Shown here: one piece after another, positions 15,056 to 21,939 of the stretch
Layout of the letters: every line of letters begins with the position of its first letter
Position numbering within the stretch: the stretch's first letter is position 1
From: Holophagales bacterium UBA5066
GTDB lineage: Bacteria > Acidobacteriota > Thermoanaerobaculia > UBA5066
Reading direction: 5' to 3'
DNA length: 21,939 bases
Assembly: GCA_002414905.1 (NCBI GenBank)
Contig: DIAY01000272.1
Coordinates: 1-21,939, forward strand
Notes under the pieces: model-generated
Told to the model about the DNA's origin: nothing
Seen by the model: only the letters and a program-made list of their open reading frames with translations
Databases searched by the model: none
Made by a program: the position numbers and the translations under genes

Positions 15056-17082
15056 GGAAGCTCCGTCCCGTAGAAGTAGCGCTCGAACCAGGGCTTCCAG
15101 TCCTTCTTCGTCACAAACTCGAGGAGGCCGACGAGGTCGTCCGTCACGACCGCCGGGCGGTCTGTCGCAAACGACTTCAGGAAGGATTTCATCATCGTGA
15201 AGAACATCCTGTCGCCAAGCTCCTTCCGCAGGGCCACAAGGAGAATCGGGCCCTTCGCGTAGGTCAGGAGGACCTGGTCCGCGTAAAGGGAGTCTCCCGC
15301 GCCCGGAGAGGCTCTGGCGACGAGCGCATGCGCCAAGGGGATCGGCGCACGGGACGCCGACTCCTTCGCCTCAGCTCGCCAGCCCCTCCAGAGTCTGTCG
15401 TACTCGCCCGCGTTCTTGAGCACTTCGAGAGCCCGCCCCGAGGCCATCTGCGCGAAGGCCTCCACGAGCCACACGTCCGCTTCCTGGGCGTTCCAGACGA
15501 CGCCGCCCCACCACGCGTGCGCGATCTCGTGTGCGAAGCGCTGGTTGACGCCCGAAGAGAAGACCTGCGCCGCGAGGTCGCCCGTGAATTTGTTCGACTC
15601 GAAAGCCTCGCGGGTGATCTTCATCAGGCCCGGAGGCGCCTGCCCGAAACCGTAGTCGTTCACCTCGACGATCGTGTACTCCGCGAAAGGAAACGGGCCG
15701 AAGTACGGTTCGTAGAACTCGCGAAGGGAATGGAAGAGCGTCAGGAGCTTCGCCGCGGAAAGGGGCTTGGCGAGACCGTAGGTCGCGACGCGCGCCGTGA
15801 CGCCCCCTTTCGTCTCCTCGAAGAAGCTGTACTTGCCAGCCAGGATCGCCTGGAACGGCTCCTTCGCCTCGAGGATCGCTTCGACGGCGTTCCACTCGCC
15901 GTCCTCGAATCGCCGGAGGGTCTTCCCGGGGGCGATCGGGACGAGAGGCTTCTTCGCGCGGACGATGGCCTTCATCCCGTGCCGCGCCTGAACCATCAGA
16001 GCCAACGGCTGCGGGTACCAGGCACCCGCGAGCGGCAGCTCCCAGTAGTTGTCGCCGTAGCGCTCGAAGTACGGTGCGTCGTACCGGAACCTCAGGGTCA
16101 ACGGAACGCCCGCCGCGGCTGGTTTCGGAAGGAAGACGACGAGCGCTCCTCCTCCGAAACAGGTCGACAGGCGGGTACCGTCGCCGAGGGTGACCTGCTC
16201 CAGCAACGTCTCCCGGCGCGAGAGGAGCCTCGGCGAATAGCTCCGGCCGTCCAGGTCGAACGAGAGAGCTGACAGGGTTCGTTGCGGGACGATCGTCTCC
16301 TCCACGGTGAAGGTGCCGCGGGACTCCGCCGTCTCGCGGACGTCGACCGAGAGGTCTGTCAGGAGCCAGTCCACCCTCGGGGCCGTGCGCAGGCCCCTTC
16401 CGAGCGGATTCCGGGCGACCGTCCGGCCGACGCGGACGGCGTCCGCCGTGGCCGGGAGCCCCCGGGGCCGCTCGACGACCGTGAGCGTGTCGAAGTCCTC
16501 CCGCGTCTCGTCCACCTCGTGCCGCACGTCCTTCCCGGCGATGAGGTAGGAGAGGAAGTACTTCCGATCGTCGACGGCCGCGGCGCAGAGGCCCGCGGCC
16601 GGCGCGGGCAGGGCATCGTCCTTCCACCGATCCAGGAAGGTCTTCAGCTCCGGGGGAGGTGCGGCGTCAGGCGCCCCACCCCGGAACTCCGGCAGGCCCG
16701 CCGGTCGCGAGGCCACCGAGAACAGGACGAGGGCCTCCTCCAACTTCCCGACGATCGGACCGTCCTTCTTCGCATCGAGACCACCGACCCTGCCGACATT
16801 CTCCCTGTAGACCTTCATCGCACCGGCATCCTCCGTCGACCACTCGAGCCGGCCCTCGCCTCGGATCCAGAGGCCGAGCGGCTTCCCCTCTCCGTCCGCG
16901 ACCTCCCACGCCGTACCAGACGTGAATTCGTAGCGGCCGGCTCCCGCCGTGAAGACGAGCCCTGTCGAGGAGACCGAGCGACCAGTCAGGACGGGCAAGA
17001 GAAAGGCGTCGGCCGGGTTGGTGGCCGGGGCTGTCGCCGCGAGGCTGAGACTCCCCGCGACAACGATCGCGCGAAGGTGCAT
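15052..17082 (-). CDS. Exported M1-type gluzincin metallopeptidase
   Basis: Predicted exported zinc peptidase of 676 residues. The N-terminus MHLRAIVVAGSLSLAATAPATNPADA is a signal peptide, so ATG 17082 is preferred to the upstream GTG at 17157, which would bury it. The zinc site is complete: HEIAH at 518-522 and Glu541 in WLVEAFA give HEXXH-X18-E, as in M1 aminopeptidases; the neighbouring Gly of WLNEGFA is Ala here. A long N-terminal region (~25-450) is beta-rich with little similarity to classical aminopeptidase N, and no GAMEN exopeptidase motif is visible; GQAPPGLMKI near 483-492 occupies roughly that place. It may therefore be a divergent M1 member or an endopeptidase. No thermolysin-type motifs. 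It heads the cluster with the MFS gene, overlapping it by 4 nt. Confidence 0.85.
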   Translation of the reverse strand: MHLRAIVVAGSLSLAATAPATNPADAFLLPVLTGRSVSSTGLVFTAGAGRYEFTSGTAWEVADGEGKPLGLWIRGEGRLEWSTEDAGAMKVYRENVGRVGGLDAKKDGPIVGKLEEALVLFSVASRPAGLPEFRGGAPDAAPPPELKTFLDRWKDDALPAPAAGLCAAAVDDRKYFLSYLIAGKDVRHEVDETREDFDTLTVVERPRGLPATADAVRVGRTVARNPLGRGLRTAPRVDWLLTDLSVDVRETAESRGTFTVEETIVPQRTLSALSFDLDGRSYSPRLLSRRETLLEQVTLGDGTRLSTCFGGGALVVFLPKPAAAGVPLTLRFRYDAPYFERYGDNYWELPLAGAWYPQPLALMVQARHGMKAIVRAKKPLVPIAPGKTLRRFEDGEWNAVEAILEAKEPFQAILAGKYSFFEETKGGVTARVATYGLAKPLSAAKLLTLFHSLREFYEPYFGPFPFAEYTIVEVNDYGFGQAPPGLMKITREAFESNKFTGDLAAQVFSSGVNQRFAHEIAHAWWGGVVWNAQEADVWLVEAFAQMASGRALEVLKNAGEYDRLWRGWRAEAKESASRAPIPLAHALVARASPGAGDSLYADQVLLTYAKGPILLVALRKELGDRMFFTMMKSFLKSFATDRPAVVTDDLVGLLEFVTKKDWKPWFERYFYGTELP
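15061..15064 (-). promoter_or_regulatory. Shine-Dalgarno supporting the CTG start of the MFS gene
   Basis: GGAG on the minus strand inside the last codons of the peptidase gene, five bases before the CTG at 15055. This would allow coupled re-initiation at the CTGA overlap. Confidence 0.5.
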
Positions 17083-17264
17083 CCGAACATGATAGGGGCG
17101 AAGGAAGCGGTTCGCCCTGGCGATACGGACGAAGGAAAACTCGGGGAAGTGGAGCACGGGGGTGGTCAGGCTCAGCTCCGTGGCCTTAACACGATCGCCG
17201 ACGCTCCGCGGGAACTTCCGCCGTCTTCCGGGGTCTCAACGGCAGACGATAGAGGAGGACGACG

Positions 17265-18005
17265 ATGCTCCAGCTCGCACCGCCCCCCGAGCACCCCCGG
17301 CCTGCGCTCCTGGCCTCGATCGGAATCCACGCCCTGGCAGCTTCCGCATTCGGGTTCGTTCCGCTACTCGCCTTCCCGATCGCACCCGGCTGGCAGGGCG
17401 AAGTGTGGGTCGTCACCCAGCCCGTTCTCTCCGTCCCTCGGGAAGCGAAGACCGTCGACCTGCGGGATCCCGTTTCCCCGGGCCGCGCTCCGCGTGGCCC
17501 GGCCCCTGGCGGCCTTCCGGTCGCACGGCGGCAGGGGTCGTCCGCCGGACCGTCCGCACCGGCCACGCAGCCGACCTCCGTCCTTGCCGAGCTCCCCTTC
17601 CCGCCCGTCTCCGAGCCGCTGGAAGGCTTCGGCACCCCCGGTGGCGTCGACGACACGACCGGAACCGGACCCGAAGGAGGAGGCGGAGGCGATCCGGACG
17701 CTCCGATCGACGTCCGCGGTGGAGGGCTTCCTCCCGACATCGTCCTTCCGGTTCCGCTCGACACGCCCTCGCCCCGCTATCCCGACCCGGCCCGCATTCT
17801 GCGAATGGAGGGGATGGTCGTCCTCTCCGCGACGATCGACGCCGGCGGACGGGTCGTCGACGTGCAGATCGAAAAGGGCGTCGGGCCGTTTCTCGACCGG
17901 GCCGCCATCGAAACCGTCTCGCGCTGGCGCTACGTCCCCGCGCGGATCGGCCCGAGACCGGTGGCGGTCATCCTGCGGGTGACGCTCACGTTCCGGCTCC
18001 TCTGA
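17265..18005 (+). CDS. TonB-family energy transducer
   Basis: Inner-membrane anchored periplasmic protein of 246 residues that would transmit proton-motive force to outer-membrane transporters. A hydrophobic segment at about 14-42 (ALLASIGIHALAASAFGFVPLLAF) is the anchor. A Pro/Gly-rich periplasmic linker follows (about 60-165, with GGVDDTTGTGPEGGGGG). The TonB C-terminal domain occupies 166-246 with PRYPDPARILRMEGMVVL, ATIDAGGRVVDVQIEKG, FLDRAAIETVSRWRYVPA and VTLTFRL. The ATG at 17265 is preceded by GAGGAGG at a good distance. It is divergent from the peptidase cluster and convergent with the ABC cassette. No exbB, exbD or TonB-dependent receptor is next to it, so partners must lie elsewhere. 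Confidence 0.92.
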   Translation: MLQLAPPPEHPRPALLASIGIHALAASAFGFVPLLAFPIAPGWQGEVWVVTQPVLSVPREAKTVDLRDPVSPGRAPRGPAPGGLPVARRQGSSAGPSAPATQPTSVLAELPFPPVSEPLEGFGTPGGVDDTTGTGPEGGGGGDPDAPIDVRGGGLPPDIVLPVPLDTPSPRYPDPARILRMEGMVVLSATIDAGGRVVDVQIEKGVGPFLDRAAIETVSRWRYVPARIGPRPVAVILRVTLTFRLL

Positions 18006-18020
18006 CGACTCCGACCCCCG

Positions 18021-18077
18021 GTGCCAGGCGTGCAATCGTGTATTGTTTTCAACAATACACGATTGCACGCCTGGCAC
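18021..18077. repeat. Perfect 27-bp inverted repeat (REP-like palindrome or terminator)
   Basis: Arms 18021-18047 and 18051-18077 are exact reverse complements with a three-base spacer (ttc). The outer ends carry GTGCCAGGC/GCCTGGCAC, and the centre is A/T-rich, unlike the surrounding GC-rich DNA. It starts 16 nt after the TonB stop, between convergent genes. No T run follows, so if it stops transcription it is not canonical. The GTGCCAGG ends resemble REP-type palindromes that are dispersed in some genomes; copy number cannot be seen here. Confidence 0.85.
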
Positions 18078-18149
18078 TACGCTTCGCACCACGCTTCGTG
18101 GCATCACGCTCCCGTGGCCGCGTGCACGTCCGGGCGTGGCTCCCTCTGG

Positions 18150-18596
18150 TCAGTGATAGAGGTTCTTCTCATCGGGCGGCGCGAGGCCAGGGACGTCGAA
18201 CGTCCCGTGCTCCCGCGCCGCCGCGAGGCGGGCCTCGTGGCTTCCCTTCCAGACGGACGTCACTCGCGTACCCGAGGGCCCGCCCCGCCGCTCCTCGATC
18301 GTTCCGGCCTCGCGATCCAGGACGAGGACGACACGAAGCCCCGCCCTCTCGAAGGTGAGCGCGACGCGCGGATGCCCCGGATTTCTCGACGCGAGCTCGG
18401 CGAGCCTTCGGGCCGCCCCCGGCGCGTCGAGTGCTCCGACCTTTTCCACGAGCGCGTCCGCGGGGGGCACGAGGATGACCGCAGCCGGCTCCTCGCTCGC
18501 CGGCTTCCCGACACTCGTCACGAACAGGCGGCCGACGCCCCAGAGCACGAGAATCGCGGCGGCCGAGAAAAGGAGGAGGACGAGGCGGCGGGGCAC
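18150..18596 (-). CDS. Membrane-anchored protein of unknown function
   Basis: Predicted protein of 148 residues with one N-terminal membrane helix (RRLVLLLFSAAAILVLWGVGRLFV, about 3-26) followed by a soluble domain that is probably extracytoplasmic. Recognisable patches are VILVPPADALVEKVGAL, RVALTFERAGLRVVLVLDREAGTIEE and VTSVWKGSHEARLAAA. No known domain is recognised. GTG 18596 is preferred over the longer reading from 18641 because it begins just before the helix, lies 10 nt after the stop of the ABC permease and has AGGA at a suitable distance. The location suggests an accessory protein of the ABC exporter. It ends 72 nt from the perfect palindrome, facing the TonB gene. Confidence 0.65.
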   Translation of the reverse strand: MPRRLVLLLFSAAAILVLWGVGRLFVTSVGKPASEEPAAVILVPPADALVEKVGALDAPGAARRLAELASRNPGHPRVALTFERAGLRVVLVLDREAGTIEERRGGPSGTRVTSVWKGSHEARLAAAREHGTFDVPGLAPPDEKNLYH

Positions 18597-18606
18597 GGAC
18601 CCGATC

Positions 18607-19905
18607 CTAGTCGTCAGTCCAGCGAAACCGGAGCCGGGCAACGAGAAGGAAGAGCGAGGCGTAGCCCAGGAGGACTGCGATCGCGGGAAGCGCTCCGTCC
18701 ACGAGGCCGGCGCCGCGCCAGGTCACGGCGTCGAGACCGTCGATCGCCCAGCGCGTCGGCAGGACGAGCGTGACAGTACGCAGCCACCCCGGAAAAACGA
18801 AAGCCGGCACCCAGCCCCCGCCGAGCATCACGAGAAGGAGGACGGCGAGGATCGAGAGGCCCCGCGTTGCACCCGGGGTCTTCCCCAGGGCCGCGAGGAG
18901 GAGACCGAACGACGAGGCCATCAGGGCCGACGCCACGAGGAGCAGCACGAAACCGGGGATGCTCCCCTGAATCCGTATCCCGAGGACGACGATACCGAAC
19001 GCGAAGGTCGCCCCCACCGAGATCAGGCCGACGAGGGCGCCGGCGACGGTCTTGCCGAGAAGGAGCGAGGAGCGCGAGAGCGGCGCGGCACGAAGCCTCT
19101 TCCAGAGGCCGCCCTGCCGCTCGAGCAGGAACGCGATGCCGAAGTCGAGCGCGACGAAGAGGAGGAACTGGATCCCCATTCCGGCGAAGGAGTGTGCGTA
19201 GCTGTTGTAGACCACGCCTGTTCGCGCCGTGACCGGTTCCTCCTTCAGTGTGAAGGGAACCGCCGAGCCCGGTCCGCCCGCCGCCGCGTCCGCGCCGGGT
19301 CCATCCTTTGCCGATTCCTGCCAGCGGTTCACGTCGCGTAAGAATTGCTTCAACGACTCCCGCTCGGGGGTCGCCGGCACCGAATCGGCCTCCAGCGCCC
19401 TGAGGCTTTCGTCGAGGACCTTCTTCCCGCCACTTCCACCGAACGCCTCCCGGGAGGCCTCACGGAAGATCTTCTCGGAAAGAAGGCCTCTCACGAGGCC
19501 CGCCTCCGTCGCGCGCGACGGGTCGACGAGGAGGACGATTTCGGGGGCCTTGGCGCCGCCGAAGAAGGCGCGCACGGCCCCTTCGCCGAAACCCTTCGGA
19601 AGGAGCACGGCCGCCGCGGCCTCGCCTTTCCTCACTGCAGTCCGCGAGGCAGCTTCCGTCGCCGGCTTCACGTCCAGGAGCGGGTCGGCCGCCAGACCCG
19701 CCACGACGGCGCGCGACACCGAGCTGCCGTCAGCGTCCGAGACGAGGACGGGGATCTTCGCCGTGTCCTGCTTTCCCGCGCCGGAAAAGAGGAACCCGAA
19801 GAACGTCGCGAGGAGGATCGGCGTGACGATGCCGACGATGACGGAGCGCCGGTCAGAGAGGAAAAGCATCAGCTCGTGGACGACGATGGCTCGGGCCTGT
19901 TTCAC
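18607..19905 (-). CDS. ABC-2 type transporter permease
   Basis: Membrane subunit of an ABC exporter, 432 residues. One helix near the N-terminus (SVIVGIVTPILLATFFGFLFSG, ~23-45) is followed by a large extracytoplasmic domain (~46-235). Five more helices follow, including FLLFVALDFGIAFLLERQGG, VAGALVGLISVGATFAFGIVVLGI, GFVLLLVASALMASSFGLLLAALG and GLSILAVLLLVMLGGGWVPAFVF. The loop WKRLRAAPLSRSSLLLGK is typical of ABC-2 permeases (DrrB/YhfB-like). The GTG start at 19905 overlaps the ATPase stop as GTGA, so the two are translationally coupled; longer open reading upstream of it is only a shadow of the ATPase gene. Substrate is unknown; lipids, antibiotics or peptides are all possible for this type. 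Confidence 0.92.
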   Translation of the reverse strand: MKQARAIVVHELMLFLSDRRSVIVGIVTPILLATFFGFLFSGAGKQDTAKIPVLVSDADGSSVSRAVVAGLAADPLLDVKPATEAASRTAVRKGEAAAAVLLPKGFGEGAVRAFFGGAKAPEIVLLVDPSRATEAGLVRGLLSEKIFREASREAFGGSGGKKVLDESLRALEADSVPATPERESLKQFLRDVNRWQESAKDGPGADAAAGGPGSAVPFTLKEEPVTARTGVVYNSYAHSFAGMGIQFLLFVALDFGIAFLLERQGGLWKRLRAAPLSRSSLLLGKTVAGALVGLISVGATFAFGIVVLGIRIQGSIPGFVLLLVASALMASSFGLLLAALGKTPGATRGLSILAVLLLVMLGGGWVPAFVFPGWLRTVTLVLPTRWAIDGLDAVTWRGAGLVDGALPAIAVLLGYASLFLLVARLRFRWTDD

Positions 19906-20738
19906 TTCTCGTCCCTCAGCGCCTGGCCCGTCAGATGAAGGAAGACTTCCTCGAGACGCGGTGCTCCCCCGTCCAGCCCGGGAACGGCGATGCCCCGTGC
20001 CGCGAGGAGCGCGACCGCCGCCCGCGCCTCGTCGTCGAGCTCGCGCCTGCCTTCCCGCGGCAGGAGCCTGCCCAGCTCCTCCGCCGTCTCTTCGGCCACG
20101 ACCCGGCCGTGATCGACGATGACGATCCGGTCGCAAAGTCGCTCGGCCTCCTCCATGTAGTGGGTCGTGTAGAGAATCGCCTTCCCCGCGCCGCGCAGCG
20201 TCTCCAGGCTCTCGAAGATCGCATTGCGGCTCTGAGGGTCGACGCCCACCGTCGGTTCGTCCAGGAGCAGGACTTCCGGGTCGTGGAGGAGCCCCGCGGC
20301 GAGATTCAGGCGGCGCTTCATGCCGCCGCTGTAGATCTTGACCCGGTCCCGTCGGCGCTCGAGGAGGCCGGTGAGCCGGAGAACGTCGTCGATCCTCGAG
20401 GCGAGGCGTGGGCCTTCCATTCCCTGAAGCGCCCCGAAGTACCGGAGGTTGTCCTCCGCGGGGAGCTCCTCGTAGAGCGCCAGCTCCTGCGGCACGAGGC
20501 CGAGCCGCCCCTTCACCGGATCGGTGTCGCCGCCCACGGCGGTCCCGGCGATCCGGACCTCTCCGGCGTCCGGCGGGAGGAGGCCGCAAATGATGGAGAC
20601 CGTCGTCGTCTTTCCCGCCCCGTTCGGCCCGAGGAGCCCGAAGATCGTCCCCTCCTCCACCCGGAACGAGACGCCGTCTACGGCACACACGCCGCCGTAG
20701 GACTTCCGAAGACCGGAAACTTCGAGCGCCGGGGTCAC
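19902..20738 (-). CDS. ABC transporter ATP-binding protein
   Basis: ATPase subunit of the exporter, 278 residues. Walker A GPNGAGKTT is at 37-45, the Q-loop in GLVPQELALYEEL, signature YSGGMKRRLNLAAGLLHDP, Walker B EVLLLDEPTVGVDP, and the H-switch in TTHYMEEAERL. The order and the short GDTDPVKGRLG segment fit the ABC-2/DrrA-like group. The C-terminal ~70 residues (RRELDDEARAAVALLAARG...LEEVFLHLTG) are the usual DrrA-type tail. GTG 20738 starts three residues before ALEVSGLRKSYGG; GTG 20750 is possible, neither has a clear Shine-Dalgarno. The reading frame continues far upstream, but that part is not homologous to ABC proteins. It overlaps the permease by 4 nt. Confidence 0.93.
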   Translation of the reverse strand: MTPALEVSGLRKSYGGVCAVDGVSFRVEEGTIFGLLGPNGAGKTTTVSIICGLLPPDAGEVRIAGTAVGGDTDPVKGRLGLVPQELALYEELPAEDNLRYFGALQGMEGPRLASRIDDVLRLTGLLERRRDRVKIYSGGMKRRLNLAAGLLHDPEVLLLDEPTVGVDPQSRNAIFESLETLRGAGKAILYTTHYMEEAERLCDRIVIVDHGRVVAEETAEELGRLLPREGRRELDDEARAAVALLAARGIAVPGLDGGAPRLEEVFLHLTGQALRDEK

Positions 20739-20960
20739 GGACGGGTCCACGGAGAAAGGTGCATGGCATCTGGATACGGGAGCGCCACGGAATTGTTCCG
20801 ACCCTGCCCGCACCCACCGTGCGCCCGCCCCGCCGGGGCGGCCCGGGAGGCGCCCCCGTAGGGCCGGCCCTTTACATCCGAAGATCGGAATACTGAGTAC
20901 CCCGGCTCGCAAGGGCGGTGACGAATTCGGGAACGCCAAGCGGCCTTCGCCAGCAGCTCG
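20739..20960. other. Intergenic region upstream of the ABC cassette
   Basis: No gene is supported here. It contains a 5-bp inverted repeat with a three-base centre (20788-20800, CGGAATTGTTCCG) about 50 nt before the ATPase start, which could be an operator, and a GC-rich 7-bp hairpin at 20825-20841 without a T run. The right end runs into the decayed transposase. Confidence 0.4.
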
Positions 20961-21754
20961 CCGTAGACCTTCAGCCTCGTCGGCCACCTCTTCACGAGGC
21001 GCTCCGCGCAGTGCTGTCCGCGGTGGAGCGAGCCGTTGCCTATGACCCGAAAACAAGTGGAACGCGGAACGGCATGGCCCCCCGGCTCACGACCTTCTCG
21101 ACCAACCGCTCGAACGGCGCGATGCCGGTCTTCCGTTCGGTGGCACCGTGGACCTTCGTTCGCCGGACATCCCAGGCCGCCAGGCAGGCCCGCGTGCCGT
21201 TGCGCTTGTACCCATACTCCACGCGCATCGGCCGGCCTGGGCCTGGGTGGCGCCGTGGCATGAATCCGTCGTTGAGCCTGAATGCTGGTCTTCTCGTCGG
21301 TCGAGATCACCGAGTCGTCGGCGGTCAGGAGTCGGCCTTGTCAACGACCATCGTAGAGATCGAGGAACCGGTTAGTCTTCTCCTTGAAGCCGTGATCGCG
21401 AGGAACGATCCAGGTTCGCCAGGATCATGGGCGGGTGATGGCTTAAGCCAGACAGCGCCACAACGTGGTCGTGCCGACAGACGCCACGACGCCAAGCAGG
21501 ATCACCTCCATGCCTCCGAGGCGCTCTTCGAGGAGTCGCCTTCGCCACTTGCTGACGATCTGTCTCGGCGTGGCCAGGTGAGAAGCGATCAGATCGTAGT
21601 CGAGGCCCTCAGCGGCGAAGAGAACGATCTTCGCGCAAATGACCTCCGGATACGGTGACGTATACCTCCGCGCCATCGCCTCGAGCCGCATTCTCTCCCC
21701 GGCCGACAAGGGGATGACAAACGGACTTGTTCTCGCCCTGCCTTCCTCCTCCAT
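20961..21754 (-). pseudogene. Decayed IS630-family transposase
   Basis: Remnant in several frames. The start (21754, MEEEGRARTSPFVIPLSAGE) and N-terminal helix-turn-helix (RLEAMARRYTSPYPEVICAKIVLFAAEGLDYDLIASHLATPRQIVSKWRRRL) are typical of IS630. After EERLGG about 50 residues are missing, and the frame resumes at VVASVGTTTLWR before a stop at 21443. Further pieces lie in other frames: WIVPRDHGFKEKTNRFLDLYDG (given in part), then ISTDEKTSIQAQRR (first catalytic Asp kept, near 21290-21310), MRVEYGYKRNGTRACLAAWDVRR, and VIGNGSLHRGQ, where the second catalytic Asp has become Gly (near 21035). The third acidic motif (NQxE) is absent. Clearly inactive. Terminal repeats and target duplication were not found, so element ends are unknown. 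Confidence 0.85.
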
Positions 21755-21939
21755 GCGAAGAGAAGTCTCGCAACGAGCATGCGACCGGGCCACCTTGGGA
21801 CGGCATTGTATGTATGGACCTGCGCACTTGGCGACAGGAGGCGCCTCATCAAAGCCGGGTCCCTGGCCTTCGCCTTCCTGGTCTCGTGCGGTCCAATTTG
21901 CGCTCCACGCCTCCGGTGCGGCCCTCCGTCGGCCTCTGG
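21755..21939. other. Edge of window, no gene seen
   Basis: Bases upstream of the transposase remnant hold short open frames in all phases but no recognisable product. This may include the outer end of the decayed element. Confidence 0.4.

Noticed and set aside
18021..18077. Standard rho-independent terminator
   Set aside because: The stem is very long with an A/T-rich top and no T run follows on either strand; listed as a repeat with a possible termination role instead.
17162..18358. Open frame of 398 codons across the TonB gene and the palindrome
   Set aside because: Arg/Pro-rich, runs through the inverted repeat, and conflicts with a good TonB domain and ribosome-binding site in another frame.
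18607..20817. Apparent 736-residue protein covering permease plus upstream ATPase region
   Set aside because: Only the last 432 residues are a permease; the upstream part is an out-of-frame reading of the ATPase gene. The real start is the GTG at 19905.
20825..20841. GC hairpin as terminator for a gene to the right
   Set aside because: No T run and no intact gene reading into it.
20739..21056. N-terminal extension of about 106 residues on the ABC ATPase
   Set aside because: Not ABC-like and runs into the transposase remnant; homology starts right after GTG 20738.
1..21939. CRISPR arrays, tRNA or rRNA genes, phage or toxin-antitoxin modules
   Set aside because: No evenly spaced direct repeats, no cloverleaf with conserved tRNA bases, and no matching protein families were seen on either strand.

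Overview
The window is very GC-rich bacterial chromosome with densely packed genes. A TonB-type protein, several exported proteins with signal peptides and a PepSY-type membrane protein point to a diderm (Gram-negative-type) bacterium. The gene content would fit an uncultured Acidobacteriota lineage: a K+-dependent membrane pyrophosphatase, a TGS-domain uridine kinase, a secreted BNR-propeller protein with a duplicated C-terminal module, a DUF4920/PepSY-TM pair and GAF-HD-GYP signalling. That placement is inference from family content, not from a marker gene. No rRNA, tRNA, CRISPR array or phage genes were seen.

Layout. 1-1335 (+) is the C-terminal part of a K+-dependent membrane pyrophosphatase, closed by a strong intrinsic terminator. 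1444-6617 (-) holds three genes spaced 16 and 31 nt apart: a HAD phosphatase/HerA-like ATPase fusion, a 590-residue protein of unknown function, and a TGS-uridine kinase. Divergent from it, 6730-10505 (+) holds a subtilase without a signal peptide and a secreted BNR-repeat protein, separated by a 134-nt spacer that looks able to fold. 10527-12871 (-) holds an exported DUF4920 protein, an overlapping PepSY-TM protein and a GAF-HD-GYP phosphodiesterase. 12942-17082 (-) is a tight four-gene cluster: an exported M1-type gluzincin peptidase, an MFS transporter that probably starts at CTG inside the peptidase stop codon, a small four-helix membrane protein, and an O6-alkylguanine-DNA alkyltransferase. 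17265-18005 (+) is a TonB-like energy transducer. It is followed by a perfect 27-bp inverted repeat and, convergently, an ABC export cassette with an anchored accessory protein (18150-20738, -). The right end (about 20960-21754, -) is a badly decayed IS630-family transposase.

How the parts may work together. The cell-envelope theme is strong: export (ABC-2 and MFS), outer-membrane energisation (TonB), exported proteins (peptidase, BNR, DUF4920) and c-di-GMP turnover. The 1444-6617 cluster is soluble and looks like nucleotide or sugar-phosphate metabolism, but its middle gene has no motif I can name.

No wholly new defence or mobile system is evident. The points most worth following up are the unknown gene between the HAD/HerA fusion and the uridine kinase, the perfect palindrome at 18021-18077, the foldable leader before the BNR gene, and the CTG start of the MFS gene.
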